From Verrucomicrobiaceae bacterium UBA2429 (GTDB lineage: Bacteria > Verrucomicrobiota > Verrucomicrobiia > Verrucomicrobiales > Verrucomicrobiaceae): a DNA stretch of 40,091 nucleotides. The stretch's first letter is position 1. Each line of letters opens with the position of its first letter. The stretch is taken from NCBI GenBank assembly GCA_002343505.1, contig DDQZ01000032.1:1-40091 (forward strand). The letters are read 5' to 3'. Of the stretch, positions 1 to 8,021 are shown piece by piece. The notes under the pieces were generated by a model, which saw only the letters and a list, made by a program, of their open reading frames with translations, ran no database searches and was not told the origin of the DNA. Made by a program: the position numbers and the translations under genes.

Positions 1-99
1 ACTGCCCGCCCCGCCGGGCACTGCCCCGGCGGCGGCAAGCCCGCCGGGGAACCGCTCCCGGATTCTCCGCCCGCCGGCAAACACTTTCAAGCGGCAATC

Positions 100-444
100 A
101 AACATTGTCGGCGAGTGGTGATTGAGTCTTTGCCAGGGCAAAACGGTTGTCGTTTTGAAGAACAAAAGACTCATCTGGCATCGAAACATTGTGGGCGAGT
201 GGTGATCGAGTCTTTGGAGGCACGCCAGGGCTTCCGTTTTGGAGTTCCAAAGACTCAATCACTACTCACCGACAATAATTGAGTTGGCGTTTAGACTCTG
301 GAAGGCTGAAACGGAAGCCGTTTTGGAGTTCCAAAGACTTGATCACCATTCACCGAAAATAATTGAGTTGGCGTTTAGACTCTGAAAGACTGAAACGGAA
401 GCCGTTTTGGAGTTCCAAAGACTCGAACATCACTCACCGACAAT
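100..444. repeat. Five-copy 84-bp-periodic inverted/direct repeat array
   Basis: A ~30-nt core occurs five times at exact 84-nt spacing. It is in one orientation at 100-132 and 184-216, and in the opposite orientation at 248-276, 332-360 and 416-444. The core reads like AAACATTGTCGGCGAGTGGT followed by GATTGAGTCTTTG, or its reverse complement starting CAAAGACTC. The sequence CCGTTTTGGAGTTCC recurs with the same 84-nt register (CCG ending at 236, 320 and 404). Opposed GAGTCTTTGG and CCAAAGACTC segments allow hairpins within each unit. No reading frame across it looks like a known protein. I see this as an intergenic repeat array of unknown role; a tandem-repeat gene fragment is less likely because of the orientation switch. 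Confidence 0.85.
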
Positions 445-526
445 GGTTGAGTGCTTATGGAGAGTCTTCATGGGCGAAAAATCATCCGTCCGCTGGTTGC
501 CGAGCCTCCCCTCCGCCCGCACAAAA

Positions 527-811
527 GCCTTCCCGCCGGTCCTGAGGCTCCGCTGGGCCGGCAGGGATGCCGTTTCACCATGCCGGAGTCTGCCTTCCTG
601 CCGGAGACGAGTCTTCCCGCTGGTCCCGAGGCTGCCCTGGACGCGCGGGGCTTGTTTTCTCCCGTCCCGGAGTCTGCCTTCCTGCCGGAGACGAGTCTTC
701 CCGCCGGTCCTGAGGCTGCCCTGGGCGCGCAGGACTCGTTTTCTCCCGTCCCGGAGTCTGCCTTCCTGCCGGAGACGAGTCTTGCCGCCGGTCCCGAGGC
801 TCCACCGGGCT
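527..811. repeat. GC-rich 84-bp tandem repeat array
   Basis: Three units begin with CCGGAGTCTGCCTTCCTGCC at 583, 667 and 751, exactly 84 nt apart. A partial upstream unit is recognisable from GCCTTCCCGCCGGTCC at 527, in register with 611. Because 84 is a multiple of three, every frame stays open through the array on both strands, which explains the many overlapping open frames here. In the + frame opening at 451 the unit would encode a 28-residue repeat beginning PESAFLPETSLPAGPEAAL. That frame lacks a convincing start and ends within the array, so I do not call a gene. Confidence 0.85.
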
Positions 812-980
812 GACGGGGATGTTTTTGGGTGCGTCGCCAGAATGATGTAGGCCGGGTGTGGCGCAGCCCGCCCGGCTTTGGGGAGGCGTCGTTGCAGCGT
901 GCGCCCACCAGACGACCGGGCTAAAGCCACAGTCGTCCTACGCTCATCATTCCGGCGACGCGCCCTGTTTTTTTCCCACG

Positions 981-1047
981 CCGGAGTCTGCCTTCCTGCC
1001 GGAGACGAGTCTTGCCGCCGGTCCCGGGGCTGCCCTGGACGCGCGGG
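981..1047. repeat. Solitary copy of the 84-bp GC-rich repeat
   Basis: CCGGAGTCTGCCTTCCTGCC reappears at 981 and is followed by GAGACGAGTCTTGCCGCCGG and the GGCTGCCCTGGACGCGCGGG tail. It matches the array at 583-811 but sits 230 nt beyond its last unit, so it is out of the 84-nt register. This suggests that the unit disperses, or that the array was interrupted. Confidence 0.8.
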
Positions 1048-1365
1048 TGTGGCATCCTTATTCCAGGGGAGCGGCTTTGCCGCAATCCTTGCCTGGCAAG
1101 GATGGGCAAGCCCTGTTGGTTGGATCCAAACACAGGCTTTTCCAGGACCCGTGGACGTGCGGCATGGCGGCCAAGGCGCGCCGGGGGCAGCGCGCCCTGC
1201 CTGACGCGCACGGGGGCGGGCCGGGCTGTGGTAGCATACCAGGGTTTCGCGGGTTTCCGGTCGTGGAAGTCGCGGGGATGATGCGTTGATGCGGGGTGGC
1301 GCGGCGGGCCGGGTCTCCGTGAAAAGGGGGGCTTGCGTTTTGTCCGCGCCTTCCGCTACACCTGA
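1048..1365. other. Gene-free interval upstream of the transporter operon, with a perfect palindrome
   Basis: No open frame here looks like a real gene. A perfect 19-nt inverted repeat with 9-nt arms lies at 1085-1103 (ATCCTTGCC, one T, GGCAAGGAT). It has no following T-tract, so it is not an obvious intrinsic terminator. No strong -35/-10 pair was recognised in front of the gene starting at 1366. Confidence 0.5.
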
Positions 1366-2319
1366 ATGATGCACCGTTTTCTCTCCTGGTTCACCCGTCT
1401 TTACCCCGTCTGGCTGGTCGGCACGGCGGTCTTTGGGTTTTGGCGGCCTGAGCGGCTGGACTGGTTCGCCGGGCAGTGGATCGTGTGGGCGCTGAGCGTC
1501 TCGATGCTGGGCATGGGGCTGACGCTGAGTCCGGCGGACTTCCGCGGGCTGCTGCGGATGCCGGGCGCGGCGGCGCTGGGGTTTGCCTGCCAGTACACGC
1601 TGATGCCGCTGACCGGCTGGGTGGTGGCATGGGCGCTGGGGCTGGAGCCGGGCTTCGCAGTGGGGCTGATCCTGGTGTGCTGCTGCCCGGGCGGGCTGGC
1701 CTCGAACATGATCACTTTCCTGGCCGGGGCGAACCTGGCGCTGTCGGTGGTGCTGACGATGACCTCGACGCTGCTGGCCTTTGCGGCCACGCCGCTGTGG
1801 ACGTGGGCGCTGGCGGGCCAGTATGTGCCGGTGGATGCCTGGGGCCTGTGCAAGTCCACGCTCCAGGCGGTGATCGTGCCGGTGCTGCTGGGCGTGTTCT
1901 GCAACTGGCGCTTCCCGCGCGCGGTGACCCGCGTGGCGCCCTACGGCCCGGCGGTGTCGGTGGTGGCGCTGTGCCTGATCACGGGCGGCATCGTGGCGGT
2001 GCGGGCGCCTTTGATCGCGCAGTATTTCGGCACCCTGCTGGCGGCCGCGCTGGCCATCCATGTGCTCGGCTTCGGCCTCGGCTACGCGGTGGGCAAGGCG
2101 CTGCGTTATGACGAGATCGTGGCGCGCACGGTGAGCATCGAGGTGGGCATGCAAAACGGCGGCATGGCTTCGATGCTGGCCAGCCTGCACTTCGCCGCGC
2201 AGCCGCTGGCCGCCGTGCCCGCGGTCTTTAGCGGGGTGATGCAAAACATCCTCGGCGGCCTGCTCGCGAGCTGGTGGAAGGCCCGCCCGCCGGTGGTCAT
2301 GGCAAAGAACGACTCATGA
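1366..2319 (+). CDS. Bile acid:sodium symporter (BASS) family transporter
   Basis: 317 residues, dominated by about nine hydrophobic membrane segments. The BASS-family pattern is visible: a central Gly/Cys-rich stretch (LVCCCPGGLASNMITFLAGA, about residues 104-123) followed by NLALSVVLTM, and a C-terminal segment EVGMQNGGMASMLA typical of the second crossover helix. Family members are inner-membrane sodium-coupled carriers of organic anions such as bile acids, pyruvate or ketopantoate. The substrate cannot be read from sequence. The stop overlaps the start of the next gene (ATGA at 2316-2319), so the two are translationally coupled. The chosen start is the first of two adjacent Met codons. 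Confidence is high for the family and low for the substrate. Confidence 0.88.
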   Translation: MMHRFLSWFTRLYPVWLVGTAVFGFWRPERLDWFAGQWIVWALSVSMLGMGLTLSPADFRGLLRMPGAAALGFACQYTLMPLTGWVVAWALGLEPGFAVGLILVCCCPGGLASNMITFLAGANLALSVVLTMTSTLLAFAATPLWTWALAGQYVPVDAWGLCKSTLQAVIVPVLLGVFCNWRFPRAVTRVAPYGPAVSVVALCLITGGIVAVRAPLIAQYFGTLLAAALAIHVLGFGLGYAVGKALRYDEIVARTVSIEVGMQNGGMASMLASLHFAAQPLAAVPAVFSGVMQNILGGLLASWWKARPPVVMAKNDS

Positions 2320-3374
2320 GCCGGCGCGACATTTATTACTGGAAGTGCGACCGCCCCGCCGCCTTTCACGGCACGCGCGGGCATGGCGCGGCGGCGGAGA
2401 CCGGGCCCGCGCTGCGCGCGGCTTTGCAGGAGCACTTCCACACGCGGGATGTGACGCTGCGGCCCGGCGCGGGGCAGGGGAACCACCTCACCTGGCTGGC
2501 GGATGTGGACGGGCGCGCGCTTTTTCTCCGCGTGGAGGACGGGCCTGAGGGCGACACGCACCTTGCAGCCGAGTCCGCCGTGCTGGATGCCGTGCGCGCC
2601 TGCGGGGTGCCCACGCCGCGCGTTTTCGGCTGCGATGCCACGCGGACGCGGGTGTCTTTTGCCTGGCAGGCGCTGGAGCGGGTGGACGCGCCGGATTTGA
2701 ATCAATGGTTCAAGGACGGCGCGCTCGACACACATGCCGCGGCCTATGAGATCGGCGCCGCCGTGGCGCGCTGGCAGTCGGCGCCCGTCACCGGCTTTGG
2801 TCCGCTGGATGCCGGGCTGCGCGGCTGCCATGCGGCTTACCCGGCCTACTTTCACCTGCGCCTGGAGCGGCACCTGACTTTTCTCGTGGAGCGCCGGTTT
2901 CTCAGCCGGGCGCGCGCGGACGAGTTCGCCGCCGCCATCGCGGAGCACGGCGCTTTGCTGGACCTGGAAAAAGGCTGCCTCGTCCACAAGGACCTCGCGC
3001 TTTGGAACATCCTCGGCACCGCCCGCGAGATCCGCGCCTTCATTGACTTCGACGACGCCATCAGCGGCGATGCCATGGACGACCTCTCCCTGCTCGGCTG
3101 CTTCCACGACGCCGCTTTTGTGGCCCGCGCCATCGAGGGGTATCAAAGCCTGCGCGCGCTGCCCGCGGAGTCCGCGCGCCGTTTCTGGCTGCACCTGCTG
3201 CGCAACATGATCGTCAAAGCCGTCATCCGTGTCGGCGCGGGCTACTTTGAGCGTGACGCCGGCTTTTTTCTCATCCAAAACGGCGGCGGCAGCGCCTTGC
3301 GGGAGCGCACGCTGGAGCGGCTCGCCCTGGCGTTGCGCGGTCTGCGCGAGGATGCTCCCCTCTCCCTTTTATGA
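2316..3374 (+). CDS. Aminoglycoside phosphotransferase (APH)-fold small-molecule kinase
   Basis: 352 residues from the ATG that overlaps the upstream stop. The frame is open further upstream, but that extension lies inside the transporter gene. The APH/choline-kinase catalytic loop is clear: H224-K-D226 with N231 in LVHKDLALWNIL. It is followed by the metal-binding IDFDDA (about 243-248) and an N-lobe with GAGQGNHLTW and FLRVE. The fold phosphorylates hydroxyl groups of small metabolites (choline, homoserine, methylthioribose, hydroxylysine and others). Its position between a carboxylate-type transporter and an aldolase makes a catabolic sugar-acid or amino-acid kinase more likely than drug resistance, but this is inference. 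The 3' end overlaps the next start (ATGA, 3371-3374). Confidence 0.82.
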   Translation: MSRRDIYYWKCDRPAAFHGTRGHGAAAETGPALRAALQEHFHTRDVTLRPGAGQGNHLTWLADVDGRALFLRVEDGPEGDTHLAAESAVLDAVRACGVPTPRVFGCDATRTRVSFAWQALERVDAPDLNQWFKDGALDTHAAAYEIGAAVARWQSAPVTGFGPLDAGLRGCHAAYPAYFHLRLERHLTFLVERRFLSRARADEFAAAIAEHGALLDLEKGCLVHKDLALWNILGTAREIRAFIDFDDAISGDAMDDLSLLGCFHDAAFVARAIEGYQSLRALPAESARRFWLHLLRNMIVKAVIRVGAGYFERDAGFFLIQNGGGSALRERTLERLALALRGLREDAPLSLL

Positions 3375-4096
3375 ACACCGCGCCTCTGCAACTCGGCACC
3401 TGGATTTCCACCGGCTCCGCCGCCGTCACCGAACTCGCCGCCCTCTGCGGGCTGGACTGGGTGCTGCTGGACCTGGAGCATGGCTGCGAGTCCGAGGCCG
3501 CCATCCCCGGCCAGCTCCGCCCCCTGCGCGGCGGCAAAACGCGCGGCATCGTCCGTGTCGGCGCGCCTCATGCCGACCTCATCGGGCGCGTGCTCGACTG
3601 GGGCGCGGACGGCGTCATGGTGCCGCATGTCGAGTCCGCCGCCGCCGCCGAAGCCATCGTGCGGGCGGCTCATCACGCGCCGCGCGGGCAGCGCGGCTTC
3701 GCCCGCACCGTGCGCGCCTGTGACTACGGCTTGCGCCCCGCCGAGGAAAAGGCGCTGCCGCTGCTCATGGCGCAGATCGAGACGATCACGGGCGTCGGGC
3801 ATTGCGCGGACATCGCCGCCGTCGAGGGCATTGACGTGCTCTTTGTCGGCCCCGCCGACCTCCAGCACGACCTGCGCAGCCGGCCGGAGCGCGCGCCGGG
3901 GGATTACGCCCGCTGCCTGGAGATCGTCAACGAGGCCGCGCGCGCCGCGGGCAAACAAACCGGCATCCTCCTGCGCGACCCCGCCGAAGTCCCCCGCTAC
4001 CGGGACCTCGGCTTCACCCACATCGCGGTGGACTCGGACCTCTCCATCCTGCGCAAGGCCTGGCGGCAGACGGTGGAGGCTGCGGAGGGCGGATGA
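3371..4096 (+). CDS. HpcH/HpaI-family class II aldolase
   Basis: 241 residues, close to the usual length for the family. The TIM-barrel markers are present: GTWISTGSAAVTELAAL near the N-terminus, WVLLDLEHG (about 29-37), the strand VRVGAPHADLIGRVLDWGADG, the metal-ligand region MAQIET (about 135-140) and FVGPADL (about 158-164). Enzymes of this family cleave or form 2-keto-3-deoxy acids to give pyruvate (or a related oxoacid) and an aldehyde, using a divalent metal. The gene begins in an ATGA overlap with the kinase gene, completing a coupled transporter-kinase-aldolase trio. The real substrate is unknown; 2-keto-3-deoxysugar acids are a reasonable guess. Confidence 0.87.
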   Translation: MNTAPLQLGTWISTGSAAVTELAALCGLDWVLLDLEHGCESEAAIPGQLRPLRGGKTRGIVRVGAPHADLIGRVLDWGADGVMVPHVESAAAAEAIVRAAHHAPRGQRGFARTVRACDYGLRPAEEKALPLLMAQIETITGVGHCADIAAVEGIDVLFVGPADLQHDLRSRPERAPGDYARCLEIVNEAARAAGKQTGILLRDPAEVPRYRDLGFTHIAVDSDLSILRKAWRQTVEAAEGG

Positions 4097-4123
4097 GTGG
4101 CGGGATCGGAGGTGTGAAGGCGC

Positions 4124-4146
4124 TTTCGAAAATCGAAAATCGAAAC
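4124..4146. repeat. 7-nt periodic repeat (GAAAATC-type)
   Basis: TTTCGAAAATCGAAAATCGA followed by AAC lies in the gap between the aldolase gene and recN. The unit GAAAATC repeats with a 7-nt step. It is one of five heptamer-periodic short repeats noticed in this window. Confidence 0.6.
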
Positions 4147-4231
4147 GGCGGGAGGCGGCCGCCGCATTCCACAAGACGAGCCGGTTGCATTGCCGCCAGC
4201 CTTCCCCATCTTCGCGCACCTATCCGCCGCA

Positions 4232-5893
4232 ATGCTGTCCTTTCTCAAAATCCGCCATCTGGCCCTCGTCGAGGATGTCACCTGGGAACTGCGGGCCGGG
4301 CTGACCGGCGTCACGGGCGAGACAGGGGCGGGCAAGTCCATCATCGTCGGCGCGTTGAAGCTCATCCTGGGCGAGCGCGCGGACCGCTCCCTCATCCGCA
4401 CCGGGCAGGACACCTGCACGGTCGAGGCGTGTTTTCACCTGCCGGACACGCGCGCGGTGGACGCCGTGCTGGAGGAGGCGGGGCTGGAGCCGTGCCAGGA
4501 CGGGGAGCTGCTCATCAAGCGCAGCATCAGCGCCGGCGGGGCGAACAAGCAGTTCGTCAACTGCTCGCCCGTGACCATCCAGGTGCTCAAAAGCCTGGGC
4601 GAGATGCTCGTGGACCTGCACGGCCCGCATGACCACCAGTCCCTGAACTCCGGCGCGCGCCAGCTCGAGATGCTCGACAAGCACGCCGGCAGCGAGGACG
4701 CGCTCGCCGCCTACCAGGAGGCGTGGCGGCAGTGGCGCGCCGCTTTGAGCGAGCTGGACGGGCTGGAAAACAGCGAGCGCGCCGGCAGCCAGCAGCTCGA
4801 CATGCTGCGCTTCCAGGTCCAGGAAATCTCCGCCGCCGCGCTCCAGCCGGGAGAGGAGGAGGAGCTCGAGGCGCGGCACCGCGTGGCGGCCAATGGCGCT
4901 CGCCTCGCCGAGCTGTGCGGCATCATCATCAGCCGCTTGGGAGGGGGCGAGGGCGGTGTGCTGGACGCCCTTCGCGAGATCGCCCGCGCCATCCATGAAA
5001 TGGAGAAAATTGACCCCCACTGCGCCCGGCTGTTTGAAGGCTACCAGTCCGCGCAGATCGAGCTGGCCGAGTTGGAAAACAACGCGGGGGATTACTTGGA
5101 GGGGCTGGAGCCCGACCCGGAGGTTCTCGCCCGCCTCGAACAGCGCATCCACGTCATCCAGACACTCAAGCGCAAATACGGCCCCACGGTCGCCGCCATT
5201 CTCGACTTCCAGCGCGAGGCCGAGACGAAGCTCAACAAGATGGAAAACCGCTCCAGTGAGATCGAGCGACTCCAGAATCTGGTCAAAGACCGGCGCGCCG
5301 AGGTGGACAGGCTGGCCGCGCAGATCGGCAAAAAACGCGCCGCCTCCGCCCCCAAGCTCGCCGCCGAAGTCGCCGCGCATCTGGCCGACCTCGGCTTCAA
5401 GCGCAGCGTCTTCGAGGCAAAGCTCACCCCGCTGGAAGAGCCTGGCGCGCTTGGCCGCGAGGAGGTGGATTTCCTCTTCGCCCCGAATCCCGGCGAGCCA
5501 TTGAAGCCCCTGCGCCTCACCGCCAGCAGCGGCGAGATGTCCCGCGTTCTGCTCGCGGTGAAGAGCGCCCTGGCCCGGCAGGACGCCGTGCCGCTGCTCG
5601 TCTTCGATGAGATTGACGCCAATGTCGGCGGCAGCATCGCCGAGGCGGTCGGGCGCAAGATGGCCTCCCTCGGCGGCACGCACCAGGTCATCGCCATCAC
5701 CCACCTCCCCCAGGTGGCGTCACTGGCGGCGAGCCATTTCGTCGTCACCAAGGACATCGAGGACGACCGCACACGCTCCAGCATCCGGGAGGTCTCCGGG
5801 GACGAGCGCGTGGAGGAGCTGGCCAGGATGCTCGGCGGCAAGGCCGAGTCCGCCCGCGAGCACGCGCGCAACCTCCTGGCCGGACGCGCCTGA
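4232..5893 (+). CDS. DNA repair protein RecN
   Basis: 553 residues, the normal RecN length. Start chosen at MLSFLKIRHLAL, which matches the conserved RecN beginning; an upstream in-frame Met adds residues without similarity. Walker A is GETGAGKS (K35), followed by the RecN-typical ADRSLIRTGQ stretch. The middle is a long coiled coil (about 155-380). The ABC signature appears as SSGEMSRVLLAVKSAL, Walker B as LLVFDEIDANVGG, and the switch histidine region as ITHLPQVASLA. RecN is an SMC-like cytoplasmic ATPase that holds broken ends or sister chromatids together during double-strand-break repair. The bioD gene follows after six bases. Confidence 0.96.
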   Translation: MLSFLKIRHLALVEDVTWELRAGLTGVTGETGAGKSIIVGALKLILGERADRSLIRTGQDTCTVEACFHLPDTRAVDAVLEEAGLEPCQDGELLIKRSISAGGANKQFVNCSPVTIQVLKSLGEMLVDLHGPHDHQSLNSGARQLEMLDKHAGSEDALAAYQEAWRQWRAALSELDGLENSERAGSQQLDMLRFQVQEISAAALQPGEEEELEARHRVAANGARLAELCGIIISRLGGGEGGVLDALREIARAIHEMEKIDPHCARLFEGYQSAQIELAELENNAGDYLEGLEPDPEVLARLEQRIHVIQTLKRKYGPTVAAILDFQREAETKLNKMENRSSEIERLQNLVKDRRAEVDRLAAQIGKKRAASAPKLAAEVAAHLADLGFKRSVFEAKLTPLEEPGALGREEVDFLFAPNPGEPLKPLRLTASSGEMSRVLLAVKSALARQDAVPLLVFDEIDANVGGSIAEAVGRKMASLGGTHQVIAITHLPQVASLAASHFVVTKDIEDDRTRSSIREVSGDERVEELARMLGGKAESAREHARNLLAGRA

Positions 5894-5899
5894 ACCGCC

Positions 5900-6532
5900 A
5901 TGCATTACTTCATCACCGGCACGGACACGGACGCGGGCAAGACCTACGCCGCCTGCCTGCTCATCGAGGCCCTGCGCCGCGCCGGGCATGACGCCGTGGG
6001 CTACAAACCCTTCGCCTGCGGCGACCGCGCCGACGCCCACGCCCTGCGCGAGGCCGGCGGTCATGCGCTCACCCTGGAGGAAACCAACCCTGTCTTTTTC
6101 AAGGCCCCCGCCAGCCCCTACGCCGCCGCCTTGCTGGAGAACAAAACAGTGGACCTCGAAGCGGCGCGCCAGGGCTTTGACGCGCTCGCCGCGCGCCATG
6201 CCAGCGTGCTCGTGGAAGGCGCGGGCGGCTGGGAGGTGCCGCTGGCCGATGGCATGACGATGGCCGGCTTTGCCGCCAGCCTCGGCCTGCCGGTCATCCT
6301 CGTCGTGGACAACCGCCTCGGCTGCCTGAACCACACGCTTCTCACCCTGCGCGCCATCCGCGCCAGCGGCCTGGAGTGCGCCGGCATCGTGCTCAACCAC
6401 ACACGCGACGAGCGCGACCTGGCCAGCATCTCCAACCGCGCCGTGCTCGAACGCTTCGCCGAAGCCCCCGTGCTGCTCGACATCATGCACGGAGAGTCGC
6501 AGGTGGACTGGCCGGAGCGCCTGGAGCCTTGA
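5900..6532 (+). CDS. ATP-dependent dethiobiotin synthetase BioD
   Basis: 210 residues. It makes dethiobiotin from 7,8-diaminopelargonic acid, CO2 and ATP, the penultimate step of biotin synthesis. The P-loop is TGTDTDAGKTYAA near the N-terminus. GYKPFACGDRAD matches the BioD segment after the second strand (normally GYKPVASG). VLVEGAGGWEVPL carries the conserved Glu-Gly-Ala-Gly-Gly of the active site. No other biotin genes are in the window, so biotin synthesis is split across the genome or bioD is expressed with recN, from which it is separated by six bases. Confidence 0.93.
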   Translation: MHYFITGTDTDAGKTYAACLLIEALRRAGHDAVGYKPFACGDRADAHALREAGGHALTLEETNPVFFKAPASPYAAALLENKTVDLEAARQGFDALAARHASVLVEGAGGWEVPLADGMTMAGFAASLGLPVILVVDNRLGCLNHTLLTLRAIRASGLECAGIVLNHTRDERDLASISNRAVLERFAEAPVLLDIMHGESQVDWPERLEP

Positions 6533-6560
6533 GGGGGATTTCGAACCTCGACTTTGAAAG

Positions 6561-6642
6561 TGCCGGAGACAGGACTCGAACCTGCACTGGTTGCCCAACC
6601 AGATCCTAAGTCTGGCGCGTCTACCAATTCCGCCACTCCGGC
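6561..6642 (-). tRNA. tRNA-Leu (anticodon UAG)
   Basis: The reverse complement folds as a class II tRNA of 82 nt. The acceptor arm is GCCGGAG with CTCCGGC, and the discriminator is A at 6561. The D-arm contains GGCGGAATTGGTAGACGCG, as is typical of Leu. The anticodon stem is CCAGA/TCTGG with loop CTTAGGA, giving anticodon TAG. There is a short variable arm and a T-arm with GGTTCGAGTCC. CCA is not encoded. It lies between bioD and the CPBP protease gene. No integrase or duplicated 3' tRNA end is visible nearby, so there is no sign that it serves as an integration site here. Confidence 0.95.
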
Positions 6643-6687
6643 AGGGAGCGCGGCGGGATAGTTTGTCCGCTTCCGCCGCGCTGCAAA

Positions 6688-7638
6688 TCATTTGTCCGCC
6701 TGGCGCGGCAGCAGGCGCAGCGCCAGCCAGCCGGTGAGCAGCACCGTCGCCAGCGGCAGCAGGCCGATTTTCAGGTTCTCCCCGATCCAGGGCAGCCAGC
6801 CGCCGGGGTGCCGGGAGAGCGCGCTGAAATACTTCAGCCCGAAGACCCAGCCGCCATGCAGGCCGATGCCCGCCCACAGCGCCCCCGTCTGAAGCCGCGC
6901 GCGCGCCAGCACCCAGCCCACGGCGAAAAGCGTGGCGAACTCCGCCAGGAGGAAGTCCACATCGCCAAAGCCGCGCGCGATTTGCGCCAGCACCTCGAAG
7001 CCGCTCGTCCACGTCACGGATTCATCGGCGATCTTCCACCGCGCGGGCGGTTTGAGGAAATGCACGAGCGCGTAAATGAACGTGGTCCAAAACACCGCCG
7101 GCCCCGCGCGCAGCGTGCGCATGAGCAGGCCCAGCAGCAGCGCGCGGAAGAAGAACTCCTCCACGATGCCCGCGCCCAGCGCGGCGCTCATGGGTTCGCC
7201 AAAGGCCGGCCATTCCGGCTCCTCGCGCAGCGTGTGCGCGCCCGCCAGCACAAAGCCCGCGCCCAGCGCCAGCAGCAGCCCCGCGGCCAGCGCGAATCCC
7301 AGCGCCCACTGCCGGATGCCGGCCGCCACGGGCCGCCAAGCCGGCAGCAGCGCGCCATCCACGCGCAGGGAGCGGAGCAGCGGCCACATGAAGACCAGCG
7401 CGCAGACCAGGACGGCGCGGTTGAAGTAGCGCGGGAAGTGCGCGCGCTGCGCCGTGTCCGCCAGCCACAGCGCCGGGCCGAAGTCCGCCCAGGACGAGCC
7501 GGGCAGCCAGGAGGCAAAGCCTTTTCCCAGCGCGAACAGCGGCCAGGCCAGCAATGCGCCGCCGAGCATCACCGCCGCCAGGTAAAGCAGCAGGCGCGGC
7601 AGCGCGGCGGGAGCGGCGGGAGGAGGGACGGCTTGCAT
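6688..7638 (-). CDS. CPBP-family intramembrane metalloprotease
   Basis: About 316 residues with six to eight hydrophobic segments. The CPBP (CAAX protease/bacteriocin-processing, Abi) motif 1 is present as E160-E161-FFF-R165, followed by a conserved FIYALVHFLKPP segment whose H193 fits motif 2. Such proteins are inner-membrane proteases of mostly unknown substrate, sometimes linked to self-immunity. Start choice is uncertain: ATG codons at 7638, 7647 and 7680 are all in frame, and the last would overlap the divergent gene beginning at 7673. I chose 7638 because it gives a compact N-terminus before the first membrane segment. It appears to be monocistronic. Confidence 0.85.
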   Translation of the reverse strand: MQAVPPPAAPAALPRLLLYLAAVMLGGALLAWPLFALGKGFASWLPGSSWADFGPALWLADTAQRAHFPRYFNRAVLVCALVFMWPLLRSLRVDGALLPAWRPVAAGIRQWALGFALAAGLLLALGAGFVLAGAHTLREEPEWPAFGEPMSAALGAGIVEEFFFRALLLGLLMRTLRAGPAVFWTTFIYALVHFLKPPARWKIADESVTWTSGFEVLAQIARGFGDVDFLLAEFATLFAVGWVLARARLQTGALWAGIGLHGGWVFGLKYFSALSRHPGGWLPWIGENLKIGLLPLATVLLTGWLALRLLPRQADK

Positions 7639-7672
7639 GGGCCGCATATCCACCGCATTCTGCCCGCTCTCA

Positions 7673-7954
7673 ATGACCAAAAACCAAATCCACGAATGGC
7701 ATGACCGCCTCGAAGACGGACGCCGCCGCTACGTCCGCGGTTACTGGAACTCCCGCGAGTGGACCTTCCGCGTGCTGCTGCCTGAGAGCGATGATTGGGA
7801 GCGCGTGGAGAGGCCGGATAAAGACCTCTGGCTGGCCCTGCGGGATGTCCTGTTCCGCAAATACCAGCGCAAGCGCCTGCCCTTCAAGCATCTCGCCTCC
7901 GTGGACGCCGTGCTGGAGGAAATGGGCGTGCCGGTGGAGAAGGCGGCTGAGTGA
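7673..7954 (+). CDS. Small protein of unknown function
   Basis: 93 residues starting MTKNQIHEWHDRL. It is rich in Trp and Arg (GRRRYVRGYWNSREWTFRV) with a charged C-terminus, no membrane segment and no signal peptide, so it is probably cytosolic. I do not recognise a family. It is divergent from the protease gene and ends 67 bases before the cytochrome gene. An earlier in-frame Met at 7637 exists but would overlap the protease start. The coding call rests on a clean start, sensible amino-acid composition and the absence of a better frame on either strand. Confidence 0.65.
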   Translation: MTKNQIHEWHDRLEDGRRRYVRGYWNSREWTFRVLLPESDDWERVERPDKDLWLALRDVLFRKYQRKRLPFKHLASVDAVLEEMGVPVEKAAE

Positions 7955-8021
7955 CGGGCTCGCGGCGCGCGCCGATAGACACGGCGGGGTCTGGCGTTCC
8001 CATCAGCCCCCTCTTTCGATC

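Noticed and set aside
100..811. CRISPR array
   Set aside because: Spacing is regular, but the intervals between cores are similar to each other rather than unique spacers, the orientation switches, and no cas genes are present.
430..2244. A 604-codon open frame on the - strand across the repeats and the transporter gene
   Set aside because: It is His/Arg/Gln-rich with no family features and is antiparallel to a clear BASS transporter; high GC and 84-nt repeats keep it open.
2316..3374. Antibiotic-resistance aminoglycoside phosphotransferase
   Set aside because: The fold matches, but gene coupling to a carboxylate-type transporter and an aldolase argues for a metabolic kinase.
4093..4632. 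A 179-codon + frame overlapping the recN start
   Set aside because: It becomes a Gly/Arg-rich shadow of recN after the intergenic part; no start signal or family similarity.
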